This document shows positions 1 to 8,177 of a stretch of DNA of 54,221 bases, in pieces (within the stretch, counting starts at the first letter, position 1; each line of letters opens with the position of its first letter). A program made the translations under genes and the position numbers. The stretch comes from Mesorhizobium qingshengii (GTDB lineage Bacteria; Pseudomonadota; Alphaproteobacteria; Rhizobiales; Rhizobiaceae): contig NZ_JAPFQA010000026.1 of the NCBI RefSeq assembly GCF_027563465.1, forward strand, positions 1 through 54,221, read 5' to 3'. The notes beneath the pieces are model-generated. The model was not told the origin of the DNA. It saw nothing but the letters and a program-made list of their open reading frames with translations, and made no database searches.

Positions 1-34
1 TGCCTACGCCAATTGCTTGTCGGTGATTTACGGG

Positions 35-64
35 CGCCGGCACCTTTTGTCATAGGTGCCGGCG
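35..64 (-). terminator. hairpin downstream of the solute-binding protein gene
   Basis: A perfect 11-bp inverted repeat (CGCCGGCACCT / AGGTGCCGGCG) with an 8-nt loop lies 30 bp past the stop codon of the leftward solute-binding protein gene. No clear U-tract follows on that strand, so it may slow polymerase or protect the 3' end rather than act as a classical intrinsic terminator. It suggests that the transcription unit ends here without permease genes directly following. Confidence 0.6.
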
Positions 65-93
65 GTGGTTGCTTGCAAGTCTCGGGAGTTAAA

Positions 94-1743
94 TCAGGCG
101 TCGAGCCAAACGTTCTGGAAGTCCATTTCGTAGGTCTGGTGCATTCCGTAGTTCTTCACCTTCTTGCTCATGTGGCAGTAGAGCTTCTGCCAGAACGGCT
201 GGACGATGACGCCGGAATCCTGCAGGATCTGCTCGACGTCCTTCATGACCTCCTTGCGCTTGGCAGGATCCGCCAGCGAAAGCGCCTGCTTCAGCTTGGC
301 GTCGAAATCCGGGTTGGCATAGGCCGTTTCGTTCCAGGCTTCACCCGAGCGATAGCCGAGCGCCAGCACCTGGACGCCGAGGGGCCGCATGTACCAGATG
401 GTCATCGAGTACGGATACTTCGTCCAGTCGTTCCAGAAGGTCGAGCCCGGCAGCACCGTACGCTTCACCTTGATGCCGGCATCTCGCAATTGGCCGGCGA
501 TCGCATCGCCGGTGTTCTTCTGCCATTCGTCCTCGACTGTGATTAGCTCGTGCTCGAAGTCGGCTTGCCCGGCATCCGCCATCAGCTTCTTGGCGGCGGC
601 GGCATCGCGTGTCTTCTTGGGCAGCGGATAGTATTCGGGATGGATCGGGGCGACGTGGTGGTTCTCGCCGACTGTGCCGAGCCCGGCGTAGCCGAGCTGC
701 ATGACGGCATTGTTGTCCACGGCCATCTGCAGCGCATTGCGCACCCGCTGATCATCATAGGGCTTGTGGGTGATGTTGGTGCGGGCAACGAGCGTGGTCG
801 CCGTCGCGACCTCCGATTTCACCAGATCCATCTTGTCAAGGGCGTCGATGAAGTCGGCCGGCGTTTCGAAATCGAGGTCGATCTCGCCGGATTCGAAGGC
901 ATTCAGCGTGGCGTTGAAGTCGGTGCCGTAGTCGATGAACTCGACACCGTCGAGCGGCGTTTCACCACCCCACCACTTGCCGTTCTCGCGACGCTTGACG
1001 ACCGCCTTCGAACCCACTGCATAGGACACCAATTCGAAAGGTCCGGTACCGATTGGCTTCTTGAGCGGGTCTGCGCCATCCTTGTCGAAGTCGCGGTGCA
1101 CGACCAGCGCCGGATAGTCGGTGAAGCCCGGTATGATCGCGATGTCGGGTTCGGACAGCTTCAGCTTGACCGTGTGGTCATCGACCTTGGTGATAGCGCC
1201 ATCTTTGGCCTTGCCGGTCTTTGTGTCGATCAGCGCGCCGACGCGTGCCGCCATGGAATTACCGGAAGCGCCCTTCTCGCACCAGCGATTCAGATTGGCG
1301 ACCACGTCATCGGCGTTGAAGGCATCGCCATTGTTCCAGGTGATGCCCTTGCGCAGATGCAGTGTGTATTCGGTGGCGTCGTCATTGACGTCCCAGCTTT
1401 CGAGCAGGACCGGCTCGAAAGTGAACTGGTGCGTGTAGCGGACGAGCGGCTCCAGCCAACAACGAGTGACGTTTGCCATCTCGGTCCAGTCATAGGTGCG
1501 CGGATCCTTCTGCGCCTTGACCGACATCGCGACATGCAGCGTTCCACCCTTTTTCGGTTCGTCGGCCAGGGCTTTTGTCGGCGCGGCAAGGCCAATCATA
1601 CCGTAGGCGAAAGCCGTCGAGGCGCCGAAGGCGCTGGCCAGCGCCAGGAATTCCCGCCGGTCCATACGACCTGCACGCGTCTCTTTCGCCATTGCCTCGA
1701 TAGCGCCCGGCACGCGGTCGCCATTGCTTCTGAAGAATGTCAT
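94..1743 (-). CDS. ABC transporter substrate-binding protein, family 5 (peptide/opine type), Tat-exported
   Basis: Periplasmic solute-binding component (549 aa) of a dipeptide/oligopeptide-class ABC importer. The N-terminus carries a twin-arginine motif (RREFLAL, Arg29-Arg30), a hydrophobic stretch and a likely cleavage site after Ala-Leu-Ala near residue 60, so the protein is probably exported folded. The mature part starts with KKGGTLHVAM and carries the family 5 core (TYTLHLRKGITWNNGD-like, IGTGPFEL). I chose the ATG at 1743 because a GGGA ribosome site precedes it; the longer frame to 1827 would overlap the upstream methyltransferase gene. It lies 43 bp downstream of mttB-like on the same strand, so the two probably share a transcript and the ligand may be a quaternary or methylated amine. 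No permease or ATPase gene is in the window. Ligand is inferred only. Confidence 0.88.
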   Translation of the reverse strand: MTFFRSNGDRVPGAIEAMAKETRAGRMDRREFLALASAFGASTAFAYGMIGLAAPTKALADEPKKGGTLHVAMSVKAQKDPRTYDWTEMANVTRCWLEPLVRYTHQFTFEPVLLESWDVNDDATEYTLHLRKGITWNNGDAFNADDVVANLNRWCEKGASGNSMAARVGALIDTKTGKAKDGAITKVDDHTVKLKLSEPDIAIIPGFTDYPALVVHRDFDKDGADPLKKPIGTGPFELVSYAVGSKAVVKRRENGKWWGGETPLDGVEFIDYGTDFNATLNAFESGEIDLDFETPADFIDALDKMDLVKSEVATATTLVARTNITHKPYDDQRVRNALQMAVDNNAVMQLGYAGLGTVGENHHVAPIHPEYYPLPKKTRDAAAAKKLMADAGQADFEHELITVEDEWQKNTGDAIAGQLRDAGIKVKRTVLPGSTFWNDWTKYPYSMTIWYMRPLGVQVLALGYRSGEAWNETAYANPDFDAKLKQALSLADPAKRKEVMKDVEQILQDSGVIVQPFWQKLYCHMSKKVKNYGMHQTYEMDFQNVWLDA

Positions 1744-1786
1744 TTTTTTCTCCCTTTTTGTTCCCGTTAGTTGTTCGTCCGTCGCG

Positions 1787-3337
1787 TCAGCTGACGCTGT
1801 TTGGCAGCGCCTCCTCGCGCCGCGCAATGAAATCCTTCAGCCCCTCCGCGATACCCTCATCGAGCTTCGGCTCTTCATAATCCGCGAGCATGTTGCGCGC
1901 TTTTTCGCGGCCGCGGGTGTCGTGGTCCTTTGCGCCTTCAGCCTTCCACTGTTCGAACGAGTTGAAGTCCATGATGGTGGGCATGAAGAAGGCCGACTCG
2001 AAATGTTCGAGCGTGTGCTGGGTGCCGAGGAAATGGCCCTGAGGCCCCACCTCGCGGATCGCCGCCATGGCCTCCTTGAAATCGTCGAACGGCAGCCCGC
2101 CCGCATACTTGTACCAGCCGACAAGCTGTTCGCAGTCCGTCGCGAATTTTGAATAGCCGCAGGTCAGGCCGGCCTCGAGCCACCCGGCGGAGTGCCAGAT
2201 GTAGTTGGCGCCGGACAGGATCGCGGCATGCATCAGCATGTTCGACTCGTAGCCGGCCTGGGCGTCATTCAGCTTCGACCCGACATGGAAGCCCGAAGTG
2301 CGCCACGGCAGCCGGTATTTCCGTGCCAGTGCTCCCATCAGATACATCATCTGGGCCGCCTCCGGCGTGCCGCCCATCGGAGCGCCGGTCTTCATGTCCA
2401 CCGTGACCATGAACTGGCCGTAGAGCTGCGGCGAACCCGGACGCAGCAGCTGTGTGAAGGCGACGCCCGCCAGCGCCTCGGCATTGACCTGCGCGACCGC
2501 ACCCACGGCGGAGGCCGAAGTCGAGGCGCCGCACAGCGCGAAGGGCGCCAGGATGAGCGGCTGGTTGTGGCGCGCATAGACCTTCATCGCGTCCAGCATG
2601 GTGGCGTCCCACACCAGCGGTGAATTGCAGTTGGTGATCGACACCAGCACCGGATTGTCTCGGACATAGTCCTCGCCGAACACGATGCCTGCCATGGCCA
2701 TCGTGTCTTCGGCTCGCTCCTTGGACGTCACGATGCCCATGAACGGCTTGTCGGAGTGCTTCAACGCTGAATGGATGATGTGGAGGTGACGCTTCGGCAC
2801 CGCAATTTCCATCGGCTCGCAAATGACCGAACTCGAAGAGTGCAGCGCCGGCGCCATGTAGGAAAGCTTGTGGAAGTTCTGCAGGTCGGCGAGCGTGCCA
2901 TAGCGCCTGTTGTTGTCGAGGTCGCGCACGTAAGGCGCGCCGTACATCGGCACGAAGATCGAGTTGTTGCCGCCTACCTGCACCGAACGCTGTGGATTCC
3001 TCGCATTGAGCGTGAATTCCGACGGGACCTTCGATACCAGCTCCATCAGGAGGGCACGGTCGATCCGGACTCTGGTGTCCGAAACATCGGCTCCCGCCGC
3101 TTTCCAAAGTGCAATGGCCTCGTCGTCGCGGAACTCGCATCCCACCTCTTCGAGGATGCTGAGCGACTCCTGGTGGATCAGTTCCACCGCCTCATCCGGG
3201 ACCATCTCATACACAGGGATCTTGCGGACCAGAGTCGGAAACGACGCCATGGGAATTCCCCGCAGCACCTTGCGCCCCAGGCGGCCACCCGCTCGACGGT
3301 TGGCAGGTTCGGTCACTTCAACGGCCGGTGCGTTCAT
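1787..3337 (-). CDS. trimethylamine methyltransferase family protein (MttB-like, non-pyrrolysine)
   Basis: A 516-aa member of the MttB superfamily, whose characterised members move a methyl group from methylamines or quaternary amines to a corrinoid protein. Recognisable stretches are the N-terminal helix region (EAVELIHQESLSILEEVG), GAPYVRDLDNNRRYGT, the central GASTSASAVGAVAQVNAE barrel strand and HSAGWLEAGLTCGYSKF. Archaeal MttB reads through an amber codon as pyrrolysine; this gene is open from end to end, which puts it in the non-Pyl group that includes glycine-betaine methyltransferases. A strong site (GGGAGGATGGAG) precedes the start. No corrinoid protein or reductive activator is nearby. 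It is transcribed away from a LysR gene and toward a solute-binding protein gene, which suggests inducible uptake and use of a methylated amine. The substrate is unknown. Confidence 0.87.
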   Translation of the reverse strand: MNAPAVEVTEPANRRAGGRLGRKVLRGIPMASFPTLVRKIPVYEMVPDEAVELIHQESLSILEEVGCEFRDDEAIALWKAAGADVSDTRVRIDRALLMELVSKVPSEFTLNARNPQRSVQVGGNNSIFVPMYGAPYVRDLDNNRRYGTLADLQNFHKLSYMAPALHSSSSVICEPMEIAVPKRHLHIIHSALKHSDKPFMGIVTSKERAEDTMAMAGIVFGEDYVRDNPVLVSITNCNSPLVWDATMLDAMKVYARHNQPLILAPFALCGASTSASAVGAVAQVNAEALAGVAFTQLLRPGSPQLYGQFMVTVDMKTGAPMGGTPEAAQMMYLMGALARKYRLPWRTSGFHVGSKLNDAQAGYESNMLMHAAILSGANYIWHSAGWLEAGLTCGYSKFATDCEQLVGWYKYAGGLPFDDFKEAMAAIREVGPQGHFLGTQHTLEHFESAFFMPTIMDFNSFEQWKAEGAKDHDTRGREKARNMLADYEEPKLDEGIAEGLKDFIARREEALPNSVS

Positions 3338-3416
3338 GGAAACTCCATCCTCCCAGAGGCCGTCAATCTAGCGAGACAAAATGCAGCTGTGACGCTGGAA
3401 AATCCTGATCGCTTGT

Positions 3417-3431
3417 ATAAGCTGAGCTTAT
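3417..3431. promoter_or_regulatory. 15-bp palindrome covering the LysR start codon, candidate operator
   Basis: ATAAGCT-G-AGCTTAT is a perfect 7-bp inverted repeat with one central base. It includes the first two bases of the ATG at 3430 and lies about 80 bp upstream of the divergent mttB-like start. Position and symmetry fit a LysR-type operator serving both autorepression and activation of the leftward genes. This is inferred from symmetry and context only. Confidence 0.55.
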
Positions 3432-4332
3432 GCGAAACCTACGCCACCTACTACCCTCCGCTGGCAGCCTGATCGTCTTCGAGGCGGCCGGACGACTGTC
3501 GAGCTTCACCGCCGCCGGGCGCGAGCTCGGCATGACGCAGGCGGCCGTGTCCTACGCCGTGCGCGGACTGGAAGAACAGCTCGGCGCCAAGCTGTTCCAG
3601 CGCCGCCACCGCCAGGTCATCCTGACCGAGGCCGGCGAGCGTTTCCACGCCGACGTCTCGCTCGGCCTTTCGCATATCCGCAAGTCGGCGGAGGATCTGC
3701 GCCTGCAGGCGACCGGCGGCCACGTGACGCTTGCTGCCTCGACCGCCTTCGGCTCCTTCTGGATGATGCCGCGCCTGCAGCAATTCCGCGACGAACTGCC
3801 TGGCGTTGATCTACGCATCCAAACCGCCGACCGCGATCTCGACATCATCGCGGAAGGGATTCCGCTCGGCGTGCGCGGCGGCGTGCCGCGCGACTGGCCG
3901 GACTATCATTCGCTGTCGCTCTCTGACGAGGAGATCTTCCCGGTCGCAGGTCCCAACTATCTGGCGAAGTTTGGGTTGCCGAAGACCGTCGAGGAACTGG
4001 CAACGCACCGACTCATCCATCTCGAGGAGCCCTACCGCGAGGCCCCGAACTGGGACGAATGGTTCGCGTCCGCAGGAACCAGCCTCCGTAATGCCGAGCG
4101 CGGCTTGCGCATCAATGACTATGCCTTGGTGATTCAGGCGGTTATGGAAGGACAAGGCATCTCGCTCGGCTGGCGGCATCTGGTCGAGCGTCTCGTGGCA
4201 TCAGGACTGTTGGTGCCGGTGACGGATCATGTGCTGAGGACCGGCATCGGATTCTACGTCATCTGGCCGAAGAACCGCGAGCTCAGCGACAATGCTCGCA
4301 AGGTAAGGGATTGGCTGGTGGCGCAGGCATAG
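3430..4332 (+). CDS. LysR family transcriptional regulator, GcvA type
   Basis: A 300-aa LysR-type regulator. The winged helix-turn-helix spans about residues 10-70 (LIVFEAAGRLSSFTAAGREL, MTQAAVSYAVRGLEEQLG), and the effector domain shows GcvA-group features (GSFWMMPRLQQF, LDIIAEGIPLGVRGG, ISLGWRHLVERL). It diverges from the mttB-like/solute-binding unit with only 92 bp between, the usual LysR arrangement for control of the neighbouring genes. A 15-bp palindrome overlaps its own start codon, so strong autoregulation is likely. The coinducer is not evident; by context it may be the amine imported or demethylated by the divergent genes. GcvA itself controls glycine cleavage, but this membership is only at subfamily level. 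Confidence 0.9.
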   Translation: MRNLRHLLPSAGSLIVFEAAGRLSSFTAAGRELGMTQAAVSYAVRGLEEQLGAKLFQRRHRQVILTEAGERFHADVSLGLSHIRKSAEDLRLQATGGHVTLAASTAFGSFWMMPRLQQFRDELPGVDLRIQTADRDLDIIAEGIPLGVRGGVPRDWPDYHSLSLSDEEIFPVAGPNYLAKFGLPKTVEELATHRLIHLEEPYREAPNWDEWFASAGTSLRNAERGLRINDYALVIQAVMEGQGISLGWRHLVERLVASGLLVPVTDHVLRTGIGFYVIWPKNRELSDNARKVRDWLVAQA

Positions 4333-4405
4333 ATCGTTTTCACTGATCCACCGCTAGCGCAATTCTGCCCCTCCCGCGCGACCCGAATCCGCCTATAGTG
4401 TTCGT

Positions 4406-6280
4406 ATGCCCATTCGCCAGCTTTCCGAAACGATGATCAACCAGATCGCCGCCGGCGAAGTCATCGAGCGTCCGGCAAGCGTGGTCAAGGAACTGGTCGA
4501 GAACGCGCTTGATGCCGGCGCAAACCGAGTCGAGGTCGTTACCGCTGGCGGCGGGCTGAACCTTATCCGCGTCACCGACGACGGCTCCGGCATCGCCGAG
4601 CAGGAGCTGGCGCTGGCCATCGCGCGCCACTGCACCTCCAAGCTCACCGAGAACATTCACGACATCCGCTCGCTCGGCTTCCGCGGCGAAGCGCTGCCGT
4701 CGATCGGTTCGGTGTCGCGGCTGTCGATCCGCTCGCGCACGGCAACAGGTGACAGTGCGGCCGAGATCGGTATCGAGGGTGGCCGCGTTTCGGCCGTCAG
4801 GCCGGCGGCGGCCAATCGCGGCACCACGGTCGAGGTGCGCGACCTGTTCTTCGCCACGCCCGCCCGGCTCAAATTCATGAAGGGCGAACGCGCCGAAAGC
4901 TCGGCAACCAGCGATGTGGTCAAGCGCATCGCCATCGCCTTCCCCGCCGTGCGGTTCACGCTGGCAGGCTCGGATCGCTCGACGCTGGAATTGCCGGCGA
5001 CCGACGACACTCCGGAAGGCAGACTGCGCCGCGTCGCCCAGGTGATGGGCGCCGACTTTCCCGACAATTCGATTGCCATCGACGCGATGCGCGAAGGCGT
5101 GCATCTGACAGGGCATGTCTCGATCCCGTCCTTCACCCGCGCCAACGCGTTGCAGCAATATGCCTATGTCAATGGCCGGCCGGTGCGCGACAAGCTCATC
5201 GCCGGCGCCATTCGCGGCGCCTTCGCCGACGTGCTACCGCGCGACCGCCACGCGATGACGGTGCTGTTCCTGACGCTTGATCCGGCCATCGTCGACGTCA
5301 ATGTCCATCCGGCCAAGGCGGACGTGCGTTTCCGCGATCCCGGACTGGTACGCGGGCTGATAGTCGGTTCCGTCCGCCAGGCGCTGGCCGATGCCGGCAT
5401 CCGCGCCGCCACCACGGGTGCTGCCGGCATGATGTCGGCGTTCCGGCCAGGCGCCGCATCCTACGGCCACGGCGGCCCGGCAAACGGCCATCGCGGCTAC
5501 GAGGCAGCGCACCGCGCCTCCGGCTCGGCCGGCTTCGATCCCGCCCGTTCATCCCAGCGCCCTCTCGACATGGGATTTGAAGAGACGGGCTTTGCCAGAG
5601 GCGGCTTTGACGAAAACGAACAGGCAGCGTTCGATGCTGGCCCGCTTGCCAGTGCCGACGCGCGCGCCGGGCAGAGCGAAGCGGCCGAGACGCTGCTTGG
5701 CGCGGTGCTGGGTGCCGCGCGCGCGCAGGTGCATGAGAACTACATCGTCGCGCAAACCAGGGATTCGCTCGTCATCGTCGACCAGCATGCGGCGCATGAG
5801 CGGCTGGTCTACGAGGCGCTGAAGAACGCACTGCATTCCCGACCAGTGCCGTCGCAGATGCTGCTTCTGCCGGAGATCATCGACCTGCCGGAAGAGGATG
5901 CAGAGCGGCTCGCCACGCATTCCGAGACGCTGGCCCGCTTCGGCCTCGGCATCGAGCGTTTCGGCCCAGGCGCCGTCGCGGTGCGCGAGACGCCATCGAT
6001 GCTGGGTGAGACCAATGTCCAGCAACTGGTGCGCGACCTCGCCGACGAGATCGCCGACAACGACACGGTCGACACGCTGAAGGAACGGCTGGACAGAATA
6101 GCCGCGACCATGGCCTGCCACGGCTCGGTCCGATCCGGCAGGCTGCTCAAGGCCGAGGAGATGAATGGGCTGCTGCGCCAGATGGAGGCGACGCCCGGCT
6201 CCGGCACCTGCAACCACGGCCGCCCGACCTATATCGAACTCAAGCTGGCGGATATCGAGAGGCTGTTTGGCCGGCGATAG
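4406..6280 (+). CDS. mutL: DNA mismatch repair endonuclease MutL
   Basis: MutL (624 aa) couples mismatch recognition by MutS to strand incision. The N-terminal GHKL ATPase is complete (IAAGEVIERPASVVKELVEN, NALDAGA, DDGSGI, FRGEALPSIGSVS). A variable Gly/Ala-rich linker at about residues 340-430 leads to the C-terminal dimerisation domain. The metal-binding endonuclease motif DQHA-x2-E-x4-E is intact (DQHAAHERLVYE, near residue 459), with the companion motifs ACHGSVRSG and CNHGRPT, so this is a nicking MutL, as expected for a bacterium without MutH. The gene stands alone, 73 bp after the LysR gene and followed by a hairpin. Length and motifs are normal for alphaproteobacteria. Confidence 0.97.
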   Translation: MPIRQLSETMINQIAAGEVIERPASVVKELVENALDAGANRVEVVTAGGGLNLIRVTDDGSGIAEQELALAIARHCTSKLTENIHDIRSLGFRGEALPSIGSVSRLSIRSRTATGDSAAEIGIEGGRVSAVRPAAANRGTTVEVRDLFFATPARLKFMKGERAESSATSDVVKRIAIAFPAVRFTLAGSDRSTLELPATDDTPEGRLRRVAQVMGADFPDNSIAIDAMREGVHLTGHVSIPSFTRANALQQYAYVNGRPVRDKLIAGAIRGAFADVLPRDRHAMTVLFLTLDPAIVDVNVHPAKADVRFRDPGLVRGLIVGSVRQALADAGIRAATTGAAGMMSAFRPGAASYGHGGPANGHRGYEAAHRASGSAGFDPARSSQRPLDMGFEETGFARGGFDENEQAAFDAGPLASADARAGQSEAAETLLGAVLGAARAQVHENYIVAQTRDSLVIVDQHAAHERLVYEALKNALHSRPVPSQMLLLPEIIDLPEEDAERLATHSETLARFGLGIERFGPGAVAVRETPSMLGETNVQQLVRDLADEIADNDTVDTLKERLDRIAATMACHGSVRSGRLLKAEEMNGLLRQMEATPGSGTCNHGRPTYIELKLADIERLFGRR

Positions 6281-6300
6281 GTTGGCGGTCCACCGGCCAA
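6267..6300. terminator. hairpin at the mutL stop codon between convergent genes
   Basis: TTGGCCGG and CCGGCCAA form a perfect 8-bp stem around 18 nt that include the mutL stop codon. The next gene converges from the right, so the stem could end transcripts from both sides. There is no U-tract on the plus strand. Confidence 0.4.
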
Positions 6301-6322
6301 GAGCAAAACTGGACGTCTCGCG

Positions 6323-7081
6323 TCATTTCTTTTGCTGGTATTTCCTGGTGGGACGATTGAAAACGTATTCCAATGTGTATCCGGCGCCGCCACCTCGAAA
6401 ATTCACCGAAATGATGTCCTTGCCTCCCTCGACCCACTTCTGGACGTTCTCATAGATGGACGTCATCAGCATACCGGCGTTGCAGCCATCGTCATCAAAG
6501 GCGATCTCCTGAACGACCTTCCTGCTGCTCTTTTTGATGACCTGCATTTTTGCCATGCAAGTGCCTGAGTCGGTGTTCGTGTAAATACCGGCAAACCTGT
6601 CGGCTGCTGTTTCGGCCCAGAAGGGAATTTCTACGGCCCCGTCGATTTTTGTGTCGCCCGTATCGTCCAGGCTCGCGACCTTCTTGAGAGTGACGGGATA
6701 TGTATCTGTTCCTTTGCTCCAAGTGCCAGTGGCGTCGCCTTCAGCCATGTCGAGGGAAAACGGGCATCCGGTGGTGTCGACTGGAGTCTTTGATCCCATC
6801 ACCAATATCCGGTCGAATTCCTTCTTGCCCGAGATCTCGCAGAGTACGAGCGCGGTGCCGTTGAGCTTGCCGTACACCGCTATGGGGCTTTGCTTGGCGT
6901 CGTAGAAGTAACTTCCCTCGACCGTTATGCCGCTGCCGAAACTGTCATATGTCTGAAGCGACACATGAACGGGTTGAGAGCCGATCGTCCCTTCGTAATT
7001 TTCCACGTGATACCAACCCGCGAACGCGTTCCCGCTTAGCAGCAGCACGCAAAAAATAGCGAATATGAACCGTATTGCCAT
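6323..7081 (-). CDS. hypothetical secreted protein
   Basis: A 252-aa protein I do not recognise. Residues 1-21 are a clear Sec signal peptide (MAIRFIFAIFCVLLLSGNAF, cut after AFA). The mature protein is rich in Thr, Gly and Asp, has no membrane helix, and holds four cysteines (in VLCEIS, TGCPFS, GTCMAK and DDGCNAG), which would suit two disulfides in a periplasmic or surface protein. Repeated short beta-prone stretches suggest an all-beta fold. The start at 7081 has a GGGG-rich ribosome site. The gene stands alone, convergent with mutL, and its third codon positions are visibly richer in A/T than its neighbours, a mild sign of separate origin. No function is assigned. Confidence 0.72.
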   Translation of the reverse strand: MAIRFIFAIFCVLLLSGNAFAGWYHVENYEGTIGSQPVHVSLQTYDSFGSGITVEGSYFYDAKQSPIAVYGKLNGTALVLCEISGKKEFDRILVMGSKTPVDTTGCPFSLDMAEGDATGTWSKGTDTYPVTLKKVASLDDTGDTKIDGAVEIPFWAETAADRFAGIYTNTDSGTCMAKMQVIKKSSRKVVQEIAFDDDGCNAGMLMTSIYENVQKWVEGGKDIISVNFRGGGAGYTLEYVFNRPTRKYQQKK

Positions 7082-7199
7082 CCCGACCCCGCCGCGCTTT
7101 ACGAAAGCGGCTCACCATAGCCGCGCGCCTGGCGCGTGTCTGTATCACAGCGGGGGCGGGCCGACATTTTGAGTCCGGAAATGGCTCCAGCCTTTTGTT

Positions 7200-8093
7200 T
7201 TATCGCTTCAAATTGACCACGATCACACCACCCAGCGCCAGCGCGCCGCCGAGGATGCCGAGCAGGGTCGGCACTTCGCCCAGCCAGAAGAAGCCGATCA
7301 GGGCAGACATGGGCGAAACTAGATAGAGGAAGTTGGAGGCACGTGCGGCCGGCAGACGCGATAGCGCGGTTGCCCAGGCGGCATAGGCGATCAGGCTCGG
7401 CACGATGCCGAGATAGATGACGGCGCCGAGGCCGGCGGTGTTGGCGACCGCAGCCTGCGCCAGGCCGCTCGGCAGGAAGGGCGACAGACAGAGCGCCCCA
7501 AGCACCATGTTGGAGGCCGCGATGGTCAGCGGGTGGTGGCGGGCAAACAGCGGCTTCTGGACGATGGTGTTGACGGCTGAGCAGAGCGCGGAACCGAGCA
7601 CCAGCAGCGCGCCGGCATTGAAGTGCAGGCCATGGCCATCGGCCACGGCGATAATGCCGATGCCGGCGAAGGAAATGGCCGTGCCGAGCCAGGCCATGCC
7701 GGAAAAGCGTTCGCCGAGCAGTGCCATAGCCATGATGGCGGTGAAGATCGGGCTGACATTGATGATGAAGCCGGCGGCACCGGCCGAAACGCTCAGTTCG
7801 CCGAAATTGAGCATCGCCGTGTAGAGCGCGACAAAGATAGCGCCACCGACGGCGAGGCGCCACAACTCGTCCAGCCTGGGCAGCGCCGGGCGCTTGATGG
7901 CCAGGAAGATCGCCGCCGGCACCGCGGCGATGGCGAAGCGTAGCGAGCCAAGTTCCAGCGGCCCAAAGGCGGCCAGGCCGGCGCGGATCGCCGGAAAGGC
8001 GGACGCCCAGCCAACCACCGTCAGCGCCACCGCGATGGCCGCCGTGGTGTCCATCCGTTGTGTCGGATTCAACGCACTGGTCATCACACTCAT
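7200..8093 (-). CDS. DMT superfamily (EamA) exporter
   Basis: A 297-aa inner-membrane protein of the drug/metabolite transporter superfamily. Two EamA repeats of about five helices each are visible: the first starts with AIAVALTVVGWASAFPAIRA, the second around LLVLGSALCSAVNTIVQKPL and ending LLGILGGALALGGVIVV. Members of this family export amino acids, metabolites or drugs; the substrate cannot be read from sequence. It has a GAGG ribosome site seven bases before the ATG. It diverges from a LysR regulator with 84 bp between the starts, so it is the natural target of that regulator. Confidence 0.9.
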   Translation of the reverse strand: MSVMTSALNPTQRMDTTAAIAVALTVVGWASAFPAIRAGLAAFGPLELGSLRFAIAAVPAAIFLAIKRPALPRLDELWRLAVGGAIFVALYTAMLNFGELSVSAGAAGFIINVSPIFTAIMAMALLGERFSGMAWLGTAISFAGIGIIAVADGHGLHFNAGALLVLGSALCSAVNTIVQKPLFARHHPLTIAASNMVLGALCLSPFLPSGLAQAAVANTAGLGAVIYLGIVPSLIAYAAWATALSRLPAARASNFLYLVSPMSALIGFFWLGEVPTLLGILGGALALGGVIVVNLKR

Positions 8094-8177
8094 CTCACCG
8101 TCCTCGCATTCTTGCCTGTGAAATGCAGAAAACGCCTTTTCGGCCTGGTTGACAAACGACCAAATCGAGGATCACCT

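Noticed and set aside
4340..5158. 272-aa open frame opposite mutL
   Set aside because: Mirror frame of the mutL ATPase region, no ribosome site, no recognisable domain.
8149..8154. Perfect TTGACA before the second LysR gene
   Set aside because: No acceptable -10 hexamer lies 16-18 bases downstream, so I do not call it a promoter.
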